Assembly (NCBI RefSeq): GCF_000423285.1
Contig: NZ_KE383997.1
Span: forward strand, 1-64,000
DNA: 64,000 nucleotides
Reading direction: 5' to 3'
Source: Laribacter hongkongensis DSM 14985
GTDB taxonomy: Bacteria; Pseudomonadota; Gammaproteobacteria; Burkholderiales; Aquaspirillaceae
Part shown: in pieces, positions 40,194 to 49,357 of the stretch
Layout of the letters: the number at the start of each line of letters is the position of its first letter
Position numbering within the stretch: the first letter of the stretch is position 1
Notes under the pieces: generated by a model
What the model was told of the DNA's origin: nothing
The model's input: the letters and a program-made list of their open reading frames with translations, nothing else
Databases searched by the model: none
Made by a program: the position numbers and the translations under genes

Positions 40194-40607
40194 TCCCTCG
40201 ACGCGGGGAGCATGGGACGGGGATACGTCATGGTCATGCCCCCCTGTCCGGTGGCGGACCATGACGGCATCCAGCTGCTGCCGGTGCCGCTCTTGCACGC
40301 ACTGAACGCTCTGCAACAAGTGTTGCGGAGCTTTTTTCGGGCCATGCCTGCGGATTGCATGCTTGCCGGCATTTTGTGCCGTGCCTGCCCGCGCTTGCCG
40401 TCAGGCATGCCGGTTCTGCCATGGCAGCCGATCAGCTGCCACGACCCTGCCGGCCGTGATCCGGCGGGATCTGTCCCGGAGATCACGCAAACGGACTCAA
40501 ACTGATGGCAAAACCCATGCAAGCGGCCGGACACGGACTTGATTCAGGACACGAATGTCCATGCATGACCGCCGATACAATGGGCTGGCAAACAGGGGGA
40601 GCCTGGC
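40194..40607 (+). other. interval with the operon terminator, then the SUKH promoter region
   Basis: No gene is supported. The hairpin at 40308-40337 closes the upstream operon. The remaining 270 bases up to the ribosome site GGGGGAG (40595-40601) must hold the promoter of the immunity-type gene. Confidence 0.5.
40308..40337 (+). terminator. strong terminator of the permease-fdrA-DUF1116 operon
   Basis: GCTCTGCAACA (40308-40318) pairs with TGTTGCGGAGC (40321-40331) with one T-G wobble, followed by six Ts. It lies 114 bases after the DUF1116 stop. Confidence 0.85.
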
Positions 40608-41644
40608 ATGAGCAATCCGTGCATCGACAACGACATTTCCGACCGTTTCTGGAGCCCCGGCCATGATTACTGGACGGAGTACGGAGAGGATGAATACCTG
40701 CCTGCGGATCTGGAGGGCCGGTATTACCGTGGCCACAATCTCATGATCCGTCCCTGGAAAAACCTTGGTCCCGGACATGCGGGCTTGAGCGACAGAGAGC
40801 TGGATACCCTCGAAAGCCGGTTCGGACTGCCTTTGCCGGCACTGTACCGCGGGCACATGAAGCAGCAGAACGGCGGATATTTCCGCCATGAAAGCTATCT
40901 GGACCAGGACAAGAGGCTGCATGTCCTGTTTGTCAATGATGCCCGGCTTGAGTCCGTTGATCCGGGCAAGGACTACGTTGCCGTAGCTGACATCCACGAC
41001 TACATACAGCCGGATGAATGGGCGGGTGTGTTTGGCGAAAACCCGCATCTGGAGCGGCTTTACCTGCTCTCCTGCATGTCTGGCCATTCCATTTTGCTGC
41101 TTGATTACGGCTGCGGCAGCGAGGACGTGAAGCCGGAACCGGAAGTCTGTTTTCTGGACACGGGTAATGAGCTGACGGAAGTATTCCGCGCGCCGTCGTA
41201 TGCCCGTTTCATCGAGGGCCTGGTGTACGGCGAATCCGAATGGTTTCTGGGAATAAAGAGCAGCCTCAGCCTGGAACAACTGGCGCAGCTCGTTACGGAA
41301 CGGCTGCTTTCCGGCCCGGGCAGCCCCCCATGGTCCGGCACGAGGATTACCGTCAGGGCTGGTACAACCATGATGCCTGGTATTCCGGCCTGTACTGCGA
41401 CGCTGACAACAATGCATTGATCGTCCTGCTGCCCAACCAGAATCGTTGCGGCACGCATGCCTTCCACGATGACCAGGATTGCCCTTACATCCTGAGCGTG
41501 GACCCGCGCGACAGCAGCTTTTACGGTACGCGTCAGGCAAGCCGCGCAGTGATGGAGGAGATCCTGCGGCCATTGGGCCCGGATGCGGTATCTGGCGGGC
41601 TGGAAATGCGCTTCATCCTACCCCGGCAAGAAGGGCATCTTTGA
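40608..41644 (+). pseudogene. SMI1/KNR4 (SUKH) family immunity-type protein, frameshifted at a C6 tract
   Basis: The first frame (40608 on, with GGGGGAG six bases upstream) encodes a SUKH protein: Phe-Trp-Ser-Pro-Gly-His-Asp-Tyr-Trp-Thr-Glu-Tyr, then Gly-Leu-Ser-Asp-Arg-Glu-Leu-Asp-Thr-Leu-Glu and Leu-Tyr-Arg-Gly-His-Met-Lys-Gln-Gln-Asn-Gly-Gly. After about 238 residues it degenerates. The natural continuation (His-Glu-Asp-Tyr-Arg-Gln-Gly-Trp-Tyr, then Trp-Tyr-Ser-Gly-Leu-Tyr-Cys-Asp) is in another frame and runs to 41644. The switch point is a run of six Cs (41324-41329), and one extra C would restore a single 346-codon frame. SUKH proteins neutralise polymorphic toxins. It may be inactive, phase-variable, or a sequencing error. 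An ATG at 41330 could start a separate C-terminal piece. Confidence 0.75.
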
Positions 41645-41648
41645 AAAC

Positions 41649-41678
41649 AAAGCTCCACTCATTGAGTGAAGCTTTTTT
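41649..41678 (+). terminator. terminator after the SUKH gene
   Basis: AAAGCT and CACTCA (41649-41661) pair with TGAGTG and AGCTTT across one mismatch, and the T run covers 41673-41678. It lies five bases after the restored stop codon, which supports reading the two frames as one gene. Confidence 0.75.
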
Positions 41679-41798
41679 GATGCCACAGAAAAATCCCGGG
41701 CCAGGCACCCTGCACATGCTGTGCAACCCCGGGTTTCGCCCCCGCCGGACCATCCCTGCCACAGGGTTGATCCGGCGGCCGGCCATCAGGATCGCCGG

Positions 41799-44063
41799 TC
41801 AGTACTTGAGGTCAAAACGGTCATTGTTCATGACCTTGGTCCAGGCACGGGCGAAGTCCTGCACGAACTTTTCTTTCGAATCGTTCTGGGCATAAAACTC
41901 GGAAACCGCCCGCAACTCGGAGTTGGAACCAAACACGAGGTCAACGGTCGTACCGGTCCACTTGACCTGACCGCTCTTGCGGTCACGCCCTTCGTACAGG
42001 CCTTCCTTGTCCGATTTTTTCCATACGGTTGACATGTCGACCAGGTTTACAAAGAAGTCGTTTGAAAGCACACCCGGCCGGCTGGTGAAGACACCGTTTT
42101 TCGATCCGTCCGCATTGGTGCCGAGGGTACGCATGCCACCAAGCAAGACAGCCATTTCCGGCACCGACAGGCCCAGGGTGTCAGCCTTGTCGACCAGCGC
42201 CTCGGCCGGAGCGTAGAACGATGCGGAGCTGTAATAGTTCCGGAAAGCATCGGCGCGCGGCTCCAGAAAACCGAAGGAATGCACGTCAGTCTGCGCTTGC
42301 GAAGCATCCGTGCGGCCCGGATTGAAGGCCACGGCCACCTTGATCCCGCCCTTGGCAGCAGCAGCTTCAACAGCGGTATTGCCGCCCAGCACGATCAGGT
42401 CAGCGAGGGACACCTTCTTGCCGGACCGGGCGTTGGCCCGGTTGAAATCCGCCTGGACTTCCTTGAGCTTGCCGACCACCCTGGCCAGTTCTGCCGGCTT
42501 GTTCACCGCCCAGTCTTTCTGCGGAGCCAGTGCCACGCGGCCACCGTTTGCACCGCCGCGCATGTCGGTATTGCGGAAACTGGCGGCAGCGGCCCAGGCC
42601 GCACTGATCAGCTCACTGTTGGAAAGGCCGGTGGCGAGGATCTTGCCTTTCAGCGATGCCACGTCGGCAGGAGTGACGAGCTTGTGGTCGACTGCCGGAA
42701 CCGGGTCTTGCCAGATCATCACTTCCTGCGGCACGTCCTTGCCAAGGTAGCGGCTGCGCGGGCCCAGGTCACGGTGGGTCAGCTTGAACCAGGCCTTGGC
42801 AAAGGCCAGATCGAATTCCTGCGGATTGTTCAGGAAGCGTTGCGAAATCTTTGCATACTCAGGATCGGTCTTGAGCGCAATGTCGGTGGTGAACATGATG
42901 GGCGCGTGCCGCTTGCCGGATACATGCGCATCAGGAACGATCTGGAGCTGGTCTGCGTTCTTGGGGACCCACTGCACCGCACCGGCCGGGCTCTTGGTCT
43001 TGACCCATTCGAAAGCAAACAGGTTGCCCAGGTACTGCATGCTCCAGGCCGTCGGCGTGGCCGTCCATGCACCTTCAAGACCCGAAGTGATCGTGTCTTC
43101 GGCCATGCCCTTGCCGCATTTGTTTTTCCAGCCGAAGCCCTGCTCTTCCAGCGGAGCGGCTGCCGGATCATCACCAAGGCATTTTTCCGGGTTGTGCGCA
43201 CCGTGGGCCTTGCCGAAGGTATGGCCACCGGCAATCAGGGCGACGGTTTCTTCGTCGTTCATGGCCATGCGGGCGAAGGTGTCGCGAATGTCCTTGGCTG
43301 CAGCCAGCGGGTCGGGGTTGCCGCCCGGGCCTTCCGGATTGACGTAAATCAGGCCCATCTGGACTGCGGCCAGCGGGTTCTGGAGAGTCTTGTCCCCCGC
43401 CTTGCGCTCACCGGCACCGTGATAGCGGGCCTCGTCACCCAGCCATTTCTTTTCAGCCCCCCAGTACACCCGGTCTGCCTCCCACTGGTCGATGCGACCG
43501 CCGGCAAACCCGAAGGTCTTGAAGCCCATGCGGTCCATGGCCACCGTGCCGGCGAGGACCATCAGGTCACCCCACGAAATGCTGTTGCCGTATTTTTGCT
43601 TGACCGGCAACAGCAGGCGGCGGGCCTTGTCCAGGCTGACGTTGTCAGGCCAACTGTTCAGCGGTTCAAAGCGTTGCTGGGCACCGTCGGCTCCCCCGCG
43701 GCCATCCAGCGTGCGATAGGTACCGGCAGCGTGCCAGGCCATGCGGATGAACAAGGGACCATAGTTGCCCCAGTCAGCCGGCCACCAGTCTTGCGATGTG
43801 GTCATCACGGTCTTGATGTCGGCTTTGACAGCAGCAAGATCAAGGCTGTTGAAAGCCTTGGCGTAGTCAAATCCCGGTGCGAGCGGACTGGACGGCGTGT
43901 TGTGGGCACGCAGCGGGGACAGGTCGAGCTTGTCCGGCCACCAGTCCTGGTTGGTGGTCATGGGGCGGGCTCCCATGGATGCTGCGCCGGTATTGGCAGC
44001 TTGCGCTGCGGGAGCAAAAGCGATCGTCAATGCGATCACAAGGGGGATGGACTTCATTCGCAT
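41799..44063 (-). CDS. katG: catalase-peroxidase with signal peptide
   Basis: A 754-residue bifunctional heme catalase-peroxidase. ATG 44063 is chosen because AAGGA precedes it by nine bases and it begins a clear signal peptide ([12 protein letters not shown], cleaved near Ala-Gln-Ala). The export signal makes it periplasmic, unlike standard cytoplasmic KatG. Active-site [10 protein letters not shown] contains the distal Arg, Trp and His. Ile-Tyr-Val-Asn-Pro-Glu-Gly-Pro gives the cross-linking Tyr, and Gly-Gly-His-Thr-Phe-Gly-Lys the proximal His. It detoxifies H2O2 before it reaches the cytoplasm, as proposed for pathogen KatP/KatA2 types. It is monocistronic with an AT-rich upstream region. 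Confidence 0.93.
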   Translation of the reverse strand: MRMKSIPLVIALTIAFAPAAQAANTGAASMGARPMTTNQDWWPDKLDLSPLRAHNTPSSPLAPGFDYAKAFNSLDLAAVKADIKTVMTTSQDWWPADWGNYGPLFIRMAWHAAGTYRTLDGRGGADGAQQRFEPLNSWPDNVSLDKARRLLLPVKQKYGNSISWGDLMVLAGTVAMDRMGFKTFGFAGGRIDQWEADRVYWGAEKKWLGDEARYHGAGERKAGDKTLQNPLAAVQMGLIYVNPEGPGGNPDPLAAAKDIRDTFARMAMNDEETVALIAGGHTFGKAHGAHNPEKCLGDDPAAAPLEEQGFGWKNKCGKGMAEDTITSGLEGAWTATPTAWSMQYLGNLFAFEWVKTKSPAGAVQWVPKNADQLQIVPDAHVSGKRHAPIMFTTDIALKTDPEYAKISQRFLNNPQEFDLAFAKAWFKLTHRDLGPRSRYLGKDVPQEVMIWQDPVPAVDHKLVTPADVASLKGKILATGLSNSELISAAWAAAASFRNTDMRGGANGGRVALAPQKDWAVNKPAELARVVGKLKEVQADFNRANARSGKKVSLADLIVLGGNTAVEAAAAKGGIKVAVAFNPGRTDASQAQTDVHSFGFLEPRADAFRNYYSSASFYAPAEALVDKADTLGLSVPEMAVLLGGMRTLGTNADGSKNGVFTSRPGVLSNDFFVNLVDMSTVWKKSDKEGLYEGRDRKSGQVKWTGTTVDLVFGSNSELRAVSEFYAQNDSKEKFVQDFARAWTKVMNNDRFDLKY

Positions 44064-44397
44064 AACCGGAATCCTTTGGTTTTTTTGGGGAAGCGAATGG
44101 AGTCTATGGAGCAATCGCTCTAAAATATAATCAATTTACATTAATGAGTTTATTTAGCCTTTCAATCGTCAGCACCGCAGTATCGTTGGGCTTCCCTTTG
44201 CCATCCTGCTGATGCTGTTGCACACATTGCATCCGGTACGACATGCGACACCACCACTGTCGTTACCCGGTGTCGCAGTGGCCTGTTCCCAAACAGGACG
44301 AATCAGCTCCTTGTCGCCCCAGCGAAGCACCCGGATCCGGTTATCGCCCCGGAATGATCGCTCCCTTCCCTGACAATCGGGCTGTCACACAGAATAT
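44064..44397. other. katG control region
   Basis: The leftward katG promoter should lie in the AT-rich stretch at about 44115-44165 (AAAATATAATCAATTTACAT-like). I did not find a convincing OxyR tetramer pattern or Fur box by eye. The remainder up to 44397 holds no supportable gene. Confidence 0.45.
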
Positions 44398-44772
44398 TCA
44401 TGACATTTCGCTATCAAACAGTTGAAATATACCGAACGGATGGTTAGCATCGCGCCAGTTTTTGGAAAAGGAGACCTTTCTACGTGGACACTTGTTCGAG
44501 CGACTGTAGTCGGCCGGTCTTGCTGACCGGCGCAATGTCGGCGAACTGACGCGCAGATTGTTTCCTGCCGCCAGCTCGCCGTATGCGAGAGGCGGCGTCA
44601 GGCACGGGGTTCCGCCGTGCCTCCCCCTTCCCCTCCCATAGCACCCGGGTATTACGCACGGCCAGCGTTTGACGTGGCTGCCCTGTGTTTTGCCTGCTTG
44701 CGGCTTTGCCCGCAAACCTGCACTTGCGCCCGTGTCCTGAGTGACCGGTACGACCCGAATACGTTCATTCAC
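44398..44772 (-). CDS. possible Ash/Icd-like prophage-derived small protein in a hairpin-rich element
   Basis: A 124-codon leftward frame from GTG 44772. Its N-terminal part (Gly-Leu-Arg-Ala-Lys-Pro-Gln-Ala-Gly-Lys-Thr-Gln-Gly, His-Val-Lys-Arg-Trp-Pro-Cys) resembles sequences annotated as Ash-family or Icd-like phage proteins in many proteobacteria. Those annotations are themselves debatable. The remainder is Arg/Ser-rich with no start signal. The DNA itself is unusual: several hairpins, including GCCGGTC/GACCGGC near 44512-44531 and AGGCACGG/CCGTGCCT near 44612-44635, lie inside it. It may be a structured non-coding repeat rather than a gene. Low confidence as coding. Confidence 0.3.
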   Translation of the reverse strand: MNERIRVVPVTQDTGASAGLRAKPQAGKTQGSHVKRWPCVIPGCYGRGRGRHGGTPCLTPPLAYGELAAGNNLRVSSPTLRRSARPADYSRSNKCPRRKVSFSKNWRDANHPFGIFQLFDSEMS

Positions 44773-44937
44773 TGCAAAAGTTCATGAAACCCGAAACGGG
44801 ACCATAGCCATCGTGCGTCCAGACATGCCGGTCAGGCCCAAAAGCCTGTCCGGCAAGACCAGACAACGTCCAAAGATGCAAAATTTCTGATTGTTCCGGG
44901 CACATACAGGAAAGCGCCGGAACAATGGAGATCAATC

Positions 44938-47703
44938 ATGAAACTCCAATTGCTCAAAGAGTTTTTTGCCAGCTTCCTGCAATCCCGCCATATCGCCCGG
45001 CATTTCCGCCGCCGGGCCCTGCTTGATACCCTGGTCAGCTCCGGAGCAAACCGCGAGCTGCCCGCCAGCCTGACCCGGCGCCTGCTACAGGCCGCCCTTG
45101 CTGCACCGGATACATTGCTGGATACACTGAACAGCCACAGTGACGGCCTGTCCGAATCCCAGGCTGAAATCCTCCGGGAGCAAGTGGGCCTGAATGAGGT
45201 TGAGCACGAAAAACCACTGGCCTGGTGGGTACATTTGCTGCATTGCTACCGCAATCCCTTCAACCTGCTGCTGACCCTGCTGGCTGTCATTTCCTTTCTG
45301 ACGGATGACATGAAAGCGACGGTCGTGATCGGGATGATGGTGCTTCTGTCAACCCTGCTGCGTTTCTGGCAAGAAGCCAAATCCAGCAAGGCCGCAGAAG
45401 CACTGAAGGCACTGGTCAGCAATACGGCTACCGTGATCCGCCGGGATCTGTCCGAAGATGCCGCGCCCGTTTTCAGGCAGTACTACGGAGCCACCCTGAA
45501 CGTGCGCCCGGCCAGACAGATTGAAGTGCCCATCAAGCTGCTGGTGCCAGGTGACGTGATCCTGCTGTCAGCGGGAGACATGATTCCGGCCGATTGCCGG
45601 GTGCTGACTGCCAAGGACCTGTTTGTCGCCCAGGCGGCCATGACCGGCGAATCCATGCCGGTTGAAAAATATCCGCTTCAGAAAGACCGCACGGCCGTCA
45701 GCCCTCTGGATCTGGACAACATCCTGTTCATGGGAACCAACGTGGTATCGGGTTCTGCCACTGCCGTCGTGCTGGGCACCGGCAACCAGACCTATTTTGG
45801 CGCGCTGGCAACGCGGGTGACGGCAACCGACCGGGCCACGACATCGTTCCAGTTCGGCGTCAACAAGGTGAGCTGGCTGCTGATCCGGTTCATGTTTGTC
45901 ATGGCCCCCCTGGTGTTGTTCATCAATGGATTCACCAAAGGTGACTGGATGGAAGCGCTGTTGTTCGCGTTGTCTGTTGCCGTGGGACTGACGCCGGAGA
46001 TGTTGCCGATGATTGTGACGTCGACCCTGGCCAAGGGCGCAGTCTTTCTGTCGCGCAAGAAAGTCATCGTCAAGCGCCTGGATGCCATCCAGAACTTCGG
46101 TGCCATGAACGTGCTTTGTACGGACAAGACCGGCACCCTGACACAGGACAGGATTTTCCTCGCCCGCCATGTTGATGTCTGGGGTGAGGAGTCTGACGAG
46201 GTGCTGGATCTGGCGTATCTCAACAGCTATTACCAGACCGGCCTGAAAAACCTGCTGGATGTGGCCGTACTGGAACATGCCGAGGTGGACCGGGAGCTTG
46301 ATCCGGCAGCCAATTTCCGCAAGATCGATGAAATTCCGTTCGACTTTACCCGCCGGCGCATGTCGGTAGTGGTGGCCGAACATGACGAACACCATCTGGT
46401 GATTACCAAAGGAGCGGTAGAAGAAATCCTGTCGGTCTGCTCACGCGTCCGGCATGGCGACAATGTGGAGCCCCTGACCGAATCCCTGCTGGCACAGATT
46501 CGTGCCGTCACGGCGGACCTGAACGAAGAGGGTTTGCGGGTCGTGGCCGTTGCCTCGCGGGAATTGCCGACTACCCAGAGCAGCTATGGCGTGGCCGATG
46601 AACAGGAACTGACCCTGATTGGCTACGTGGCATTTCTTGATCCCCCCAAGGAATCCACCGCCCCGGCACTCAAGGCACTGGCTGCCCATGGCGTGACGGT
46701 CAAGGTATTGACCGGAGACAACGAGCTGGTGACGGCCAAGATTTGCCGCGAGGTGGGTCTGGAGCAGCAAGGCGTGCTCAAAGGCAGTGATATCGAGTGC
46801 ATGGACGATCAGGCGTTGGCCCTGGCAATAGAAAACCATAATGTTTTTGCCAAACTGACCCCGGTACACAAGGAACGCATTGTCAAACTGCTCAAGGCCA
46901 ATGGCCATGTAGTGGGATTCATGGGAGACGGCATCAACGACGCCCCGGCATTGCGGGCGGCCGATATCGGCATTTCGGTTGACAGTGCCGTGGATATTGC
47001 CAAGGAGGCGGCAGACATCATCTTGCTGGAAAAAAGCCTGATGGTGCTGGAGGAAGGGGTTCTGGAGGGACGGCGGACGTTTTCCAACATGTTGAAGTAC
47101 ATCAAGATGACAGCCAGCTCCAACTTCGGAAACGTTTTTTCGGTCTTGATCGCCAGTGCATTCATCCCGTTCCTGCCCATGCTGCCCATGCAGCTTCTGG
47201 TGCAGAACCTGCTCTATGACGTATCGCAGATTGCCATTCCGTTCGATAACGTTGACAGCGAATTGCTGATGAAGCCTCAGCAGTGGAGACCGGAAGATAT
47301 CGGACGATTCATGGTTTTTTTCGGTCCGATCAGCTCGGCCTTTGACATTACGACCTATGCCTTGATGTGGTTTGTGTTTGGGGCCAATACGCCGGAGCAC
47401 CAGGCATTGTTTCAGTCCGGGTGGTTTGTAGTAGGACTGCTGACCCAGACCTTGATTGTTCACATGATTCGCACCCCACGCATCCCGTTTGTTCAAAGCC
47501 GGGCAGCTCCTCCTTTGGTAGTAATGACGGTCATCATCATGGCAATCGGCATTTTTCTGCCCATGGGCCCTTTTGCACACTATTTCAAACTGGAAACCTT
47601 GCCACCGCTTTATTTTGTTTTCCTGCCCTTTATTTTGATTGGATACATGGGACTGACCCAACTGATGAAAAGTTTCTATTATCAGCGCTGGGGCTGGCAG
47701 TAA
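44938..47703 (+). CDS. mgtA: Mg2+-importing P-type ATPase
   Basis: A 921-residue P3B-type ATPase. The phosphorylation motif Cys-Thr-Asp-Lys-Thr-Gly-Thr-Leu-Thr places the catalytic Asp at 396. Thr-Gly-Glu-Ser-Met-Pro is the actuator loop. Leu-Thr-Gly-Asp-Asn and Met-Gly-Asp-Gly-Ile-Asn-Asp-Ala-Pro complete the nucleotide and hinge motifs. Gly-Leu-Thr-Pro-Glu-Met-Leu-Pro-Met-Ile-Val is the MgtA-type transmembrane helix 4. About ten helices give inward Mg2+ transport. GGAG lies about ten bases before the ATG. In enterics mgtA answers PhoPQ and a leader RNA. A long AT-poor leader exists here (44773-44937), but I see no clear regulatory peptide or PhoP repeat. Composition shifts to AT-rich right after it. 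Confidence 0.93.
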   Translation: MKLQLLKEFFASFLQSRHIARHFRRRALLDTLVSSGANRELPASLTRRLLQAALAAPDTLLDTLNSHSDGLSESQAEILREQVGLNEVEHEKPLAWWVHLLHCYRNPFNLLLTLLAVISFLTDDMKATVVIGMMVLLSTLLRFWQEAKSSKAAEALKALVSNTATVIRRDLSEDAAPVFRQYYGATLNVRPARQIEVPIKLLVPGDVILLSAGDMIPADCRVLTAKDLFVAQAAMTGESMPVEKYPLQKDRTAVSPLDLDNILFMGTNVVSGSATAVVLGTGNQTYFGALATRVTATDRATTSFQFGVNKVSWLLIRFMFVMAPLVLFINGFTKGDWMEALLFALSVAVGLTPEMLPMIVTSTLAKGAVFLSRKKVIVKRLDAIQNFGAMNVLCTDKTGTLTQDRIFLARHVDVWGEESDEVLDLAYLNSYYQTGLKNLLDVAVLEHAEVDRELDPAANFRKIDEIPFDFTRRRMSVVVAEHDEHHLVITKGAVEEILSVCSRVRHGDNVEPLTESLLAQIRAVTADLNEEGLRVVAVASRELPTTQSSYGVADEQELTLIGYVAFLDPPKESTAPALKALAAHGVTVKVLTGDNELVTAKICREVGLEQQGVLKGSDIECMDDQALALAIENHNVFAKLTPVHKERIVKLLKANGHVVGFMGDGINDAPALRAADIGISVDSAVDIAKEAADIILLEKSLMVLEEGVLEGRRTFSNMLKYIKMTASSNFGNVFSVLIASAFIPFLPMLPMQLLVQNLLYDVSQIAIPFDNVDSELLMKPQQWRPEDIGRFMVFFGPISSAFDITTYALMWFVFGANTPEHQALFQSGWFVVGLLTQTLIVHMIRTPRIPFVQSRAAPPLVVMTVIIMAIGIFLPMGPFAHYFKLETLPPLYFVFLPFILIGYMGLTQLMKSFYYQRWGWQ

Positions 47704-47911
47704 TCGGGTCAATCGTGTAGACATATATGACCGCCACGATTTTCTGCCCCACCAGATATTTCTCCGCATGTAAATGCTTCAATACATTCAAAAAGATTAA
47801 TACATCTTTCGAACAGCGCGTTTCCGTAAACGTGCGTACGTTTTGTACCAAATGTCACGAAAAAAACCCGCAACACGCGTATGCTCACAGCATCATGATA
47901 AGGTGTTACCC

Positions 47912-49357
47912 ATGAACGCTACAGAAAACAAATGGTACAAGTACATGACTTGGGCCATGCTCTGGTTAATGGTGCTTCGATTAATTGCCATGTGGTTTAT
48001 TCCATTGAATGAAACCACTGAAGCACGTTATGGTGAAATTGCTCGAAAAATGGTAGAGACCGGTGACTGGATCACTCTTTACCATGATTATGGCGTGCCA
48101 TTCTGGGCCAAGCCCCCCCTCTCGACATGGTCTTCAGCATTTTTTATGGAGTTGTTTGGGGTCAATGGATTCTGGGCCCGCTTTCCTTCACTCCTATTTG
48201 CAATTGGAACCGTCTTACTGACTGGTTTCCTGGTCAAAAAAAGAGAAGGAAATAATGCGGCCATAGCCACAATGGCCATTCTGGCCTCATCTGCCATGTT
48301 CTGGATTGGGTCCGCCACAGTCATGACAGATTCTGCCTTGACATTTTCAATCACACTTTCCATGGTTTCTGGATGGAATCTTTTCTCGACTGAATCACGT
48401 AAAACAGCATGGGCCATTTTGTTTTATACCGGATTAGGGCTAGGAATGCTGGCTAAAGGTCCACTGGCTCTTGTCCTGATTGGTGGAACATTCCTGCCAT
48501 TAATTATCTCAAGCAGTCACTGTCGATCAAAAATCCAGCGCATTCTGAATCCTTTTGGAATAATCGTCTTTTTGCTGATATTTATCCCATGGTACTGGAT
48601 ATCAGAATTGAAAACGCCAGGCTTTCTGGAGTATTTTCTGATCGGAGAGCATTTCTATCGCTTCACCAAACCAGGATGGAGCGGAGACAAATACGGATTT
48701 GCACATGCAGTACCAATAGGCATGATTAATGTTTATTTGATTATTGGAACTTTCCCTTGGGCTTTTGTTCTGCTTTCAAAAACAAATAAAATAAAGCAAT
48801 TCATTTTACCTGATTGGAATAAAAACAAAGACTGGCTTGTATTTCTAATTTCATGGATTGTTGCGCCATTGGCATTTTTCTCTCTTTCCAGAAATATAAT
48901 TGCGCCGTATATATTGCCGGTGATGCCCGCATTTGCCATTTTGACATGGGAAATGCTCGGAAAAAGTACAGGAGCGAAACTTGTTGGAGTTTGGGTACTG
49001 GTTCAGACATCCATAGTAACCATAACGCTCAGCAGTGGAGCATTTTTTATGGACAAGATCGATAGCTCATACAAACCGATCGCTGCCCTGCAAGAAAACA
49101 AAACACAACCAGCAAAGTCTTATTACCTGAGCGACAAGCGACTATATTCATTTGAATTCTATTCAAACGGAAAGGCGCATCAGTTAAAAGATATTGCACA
49201 AATCAACTGCAAGGAAAGTGTTTATCTGTCGTTGCCAGAGAGTGACCTGGATAAACTGAACCAAAAATGCGGGCATTCGGTGAAATATACCGATTTGACA
49301 AAGAATAAAAATAAGGCCTGGGTTTTGGTACAACTTCCATCAGGAGAACTTCAATAA
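47912..49357 (+). CDS. ArnT-like GT-C family glycosyltransferase
   Basis: A 481-residue integral membrane enzyme. AAGGTG lies seven bases before ATG 47912. The first periplasmic loop has Asn-Glu-Thr-Thr-Glu-Ala-Arg-Tyr-Gly-Glu-Ile-Ala and Phe-Trp-Ala-Lys-Pro-Pro-Leu-Ser-Thr-Trp, the Asp/Glu-Ala-Arg-Tyr and Lys-Pro-Pro-Leu signatures of ArnT/PMT (GT83/GT39) enzymes. About eleven helices are followed by a soluble C-terminal domain. ArnT moves an amino sugar from undecaprenyl phosphate to lipid A phosphates, lowering affinity for polymyxin. The sugar used here depends on the neighbouring GT2 and deacetylase. Ends in a one-base overlap with the next gene. Confidence 0.85.
   Translation: MNATENKWYKYMTWAMLWLMVLRLIAMWFIPLNETTEARYGEIARKMVETGDWITLYHDYGVPFWAKPPLSTWSSAFFMELFGVNGFWARFPSLLFAIGTVLLTGFLVKKREGNNAAIATMAILASSAMFWIGSATVMTDSALTFSITLSMVSGWNLFSTESRKTAWAILFYTGLGLGMLAKGPLALVLIGGTFLPLIISSSHCRSKIQRILNPFGIIVFLLIFIPWYWISELKTPGFLEYFLIGEHFYRFTKPGWSGDKYGFAHAVPIGMINVYLIIGTFPWAFVLLSKTNKIKQFILPDWNKNKDWLVFLISWIVAPLAFFSLSRNIIAPYILPVMPAFAILTWEMLGKSTGAKLVGVWVLVQTSIVTITLSSGAFFMDKIDSSYKPIAALQENKTQPAKSYYLSDKRLYSFEFYSNGKAHQLKDIAQINCKESVYLSLPESDLDKLNQKCGHSVKYTDLTKNKNKAWVLVQLPSGELQ

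Noticed and set aside
38295-40319. A 674-codon minus-strand frame opposite fdrA and the DUF1116 gene
   Set aside because: Its composition is that of an antisense shadow. The plus-strand DUF1116 protein has family motifs and the minus frame has none.
40212-40505. A 97-codon frame after the DUF1116 gene
   Set aside because: It spans the operon's terminator hairpin and lacks a ribosome site and any known pattern.
41330-41644. A separate small gene starting at ATG 41330
   Set aside because: It has no ribosome site and reads as the natural C-terminal continuation of the SUKH protein after a one-base frameshift.
42279-44123. A 614-codon plus-strand frame across katG
   Set aside because: It is antisense to a full catalase-peroxidase with all active-site residues; no start signal or family resemblance.
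44773-44937. A PhoP-type direct repeat or MgtL-like leader peptide before mgtA
   Set aside because: Looked for GTTTA repeats and a short proline-rich frame; neither was visible.
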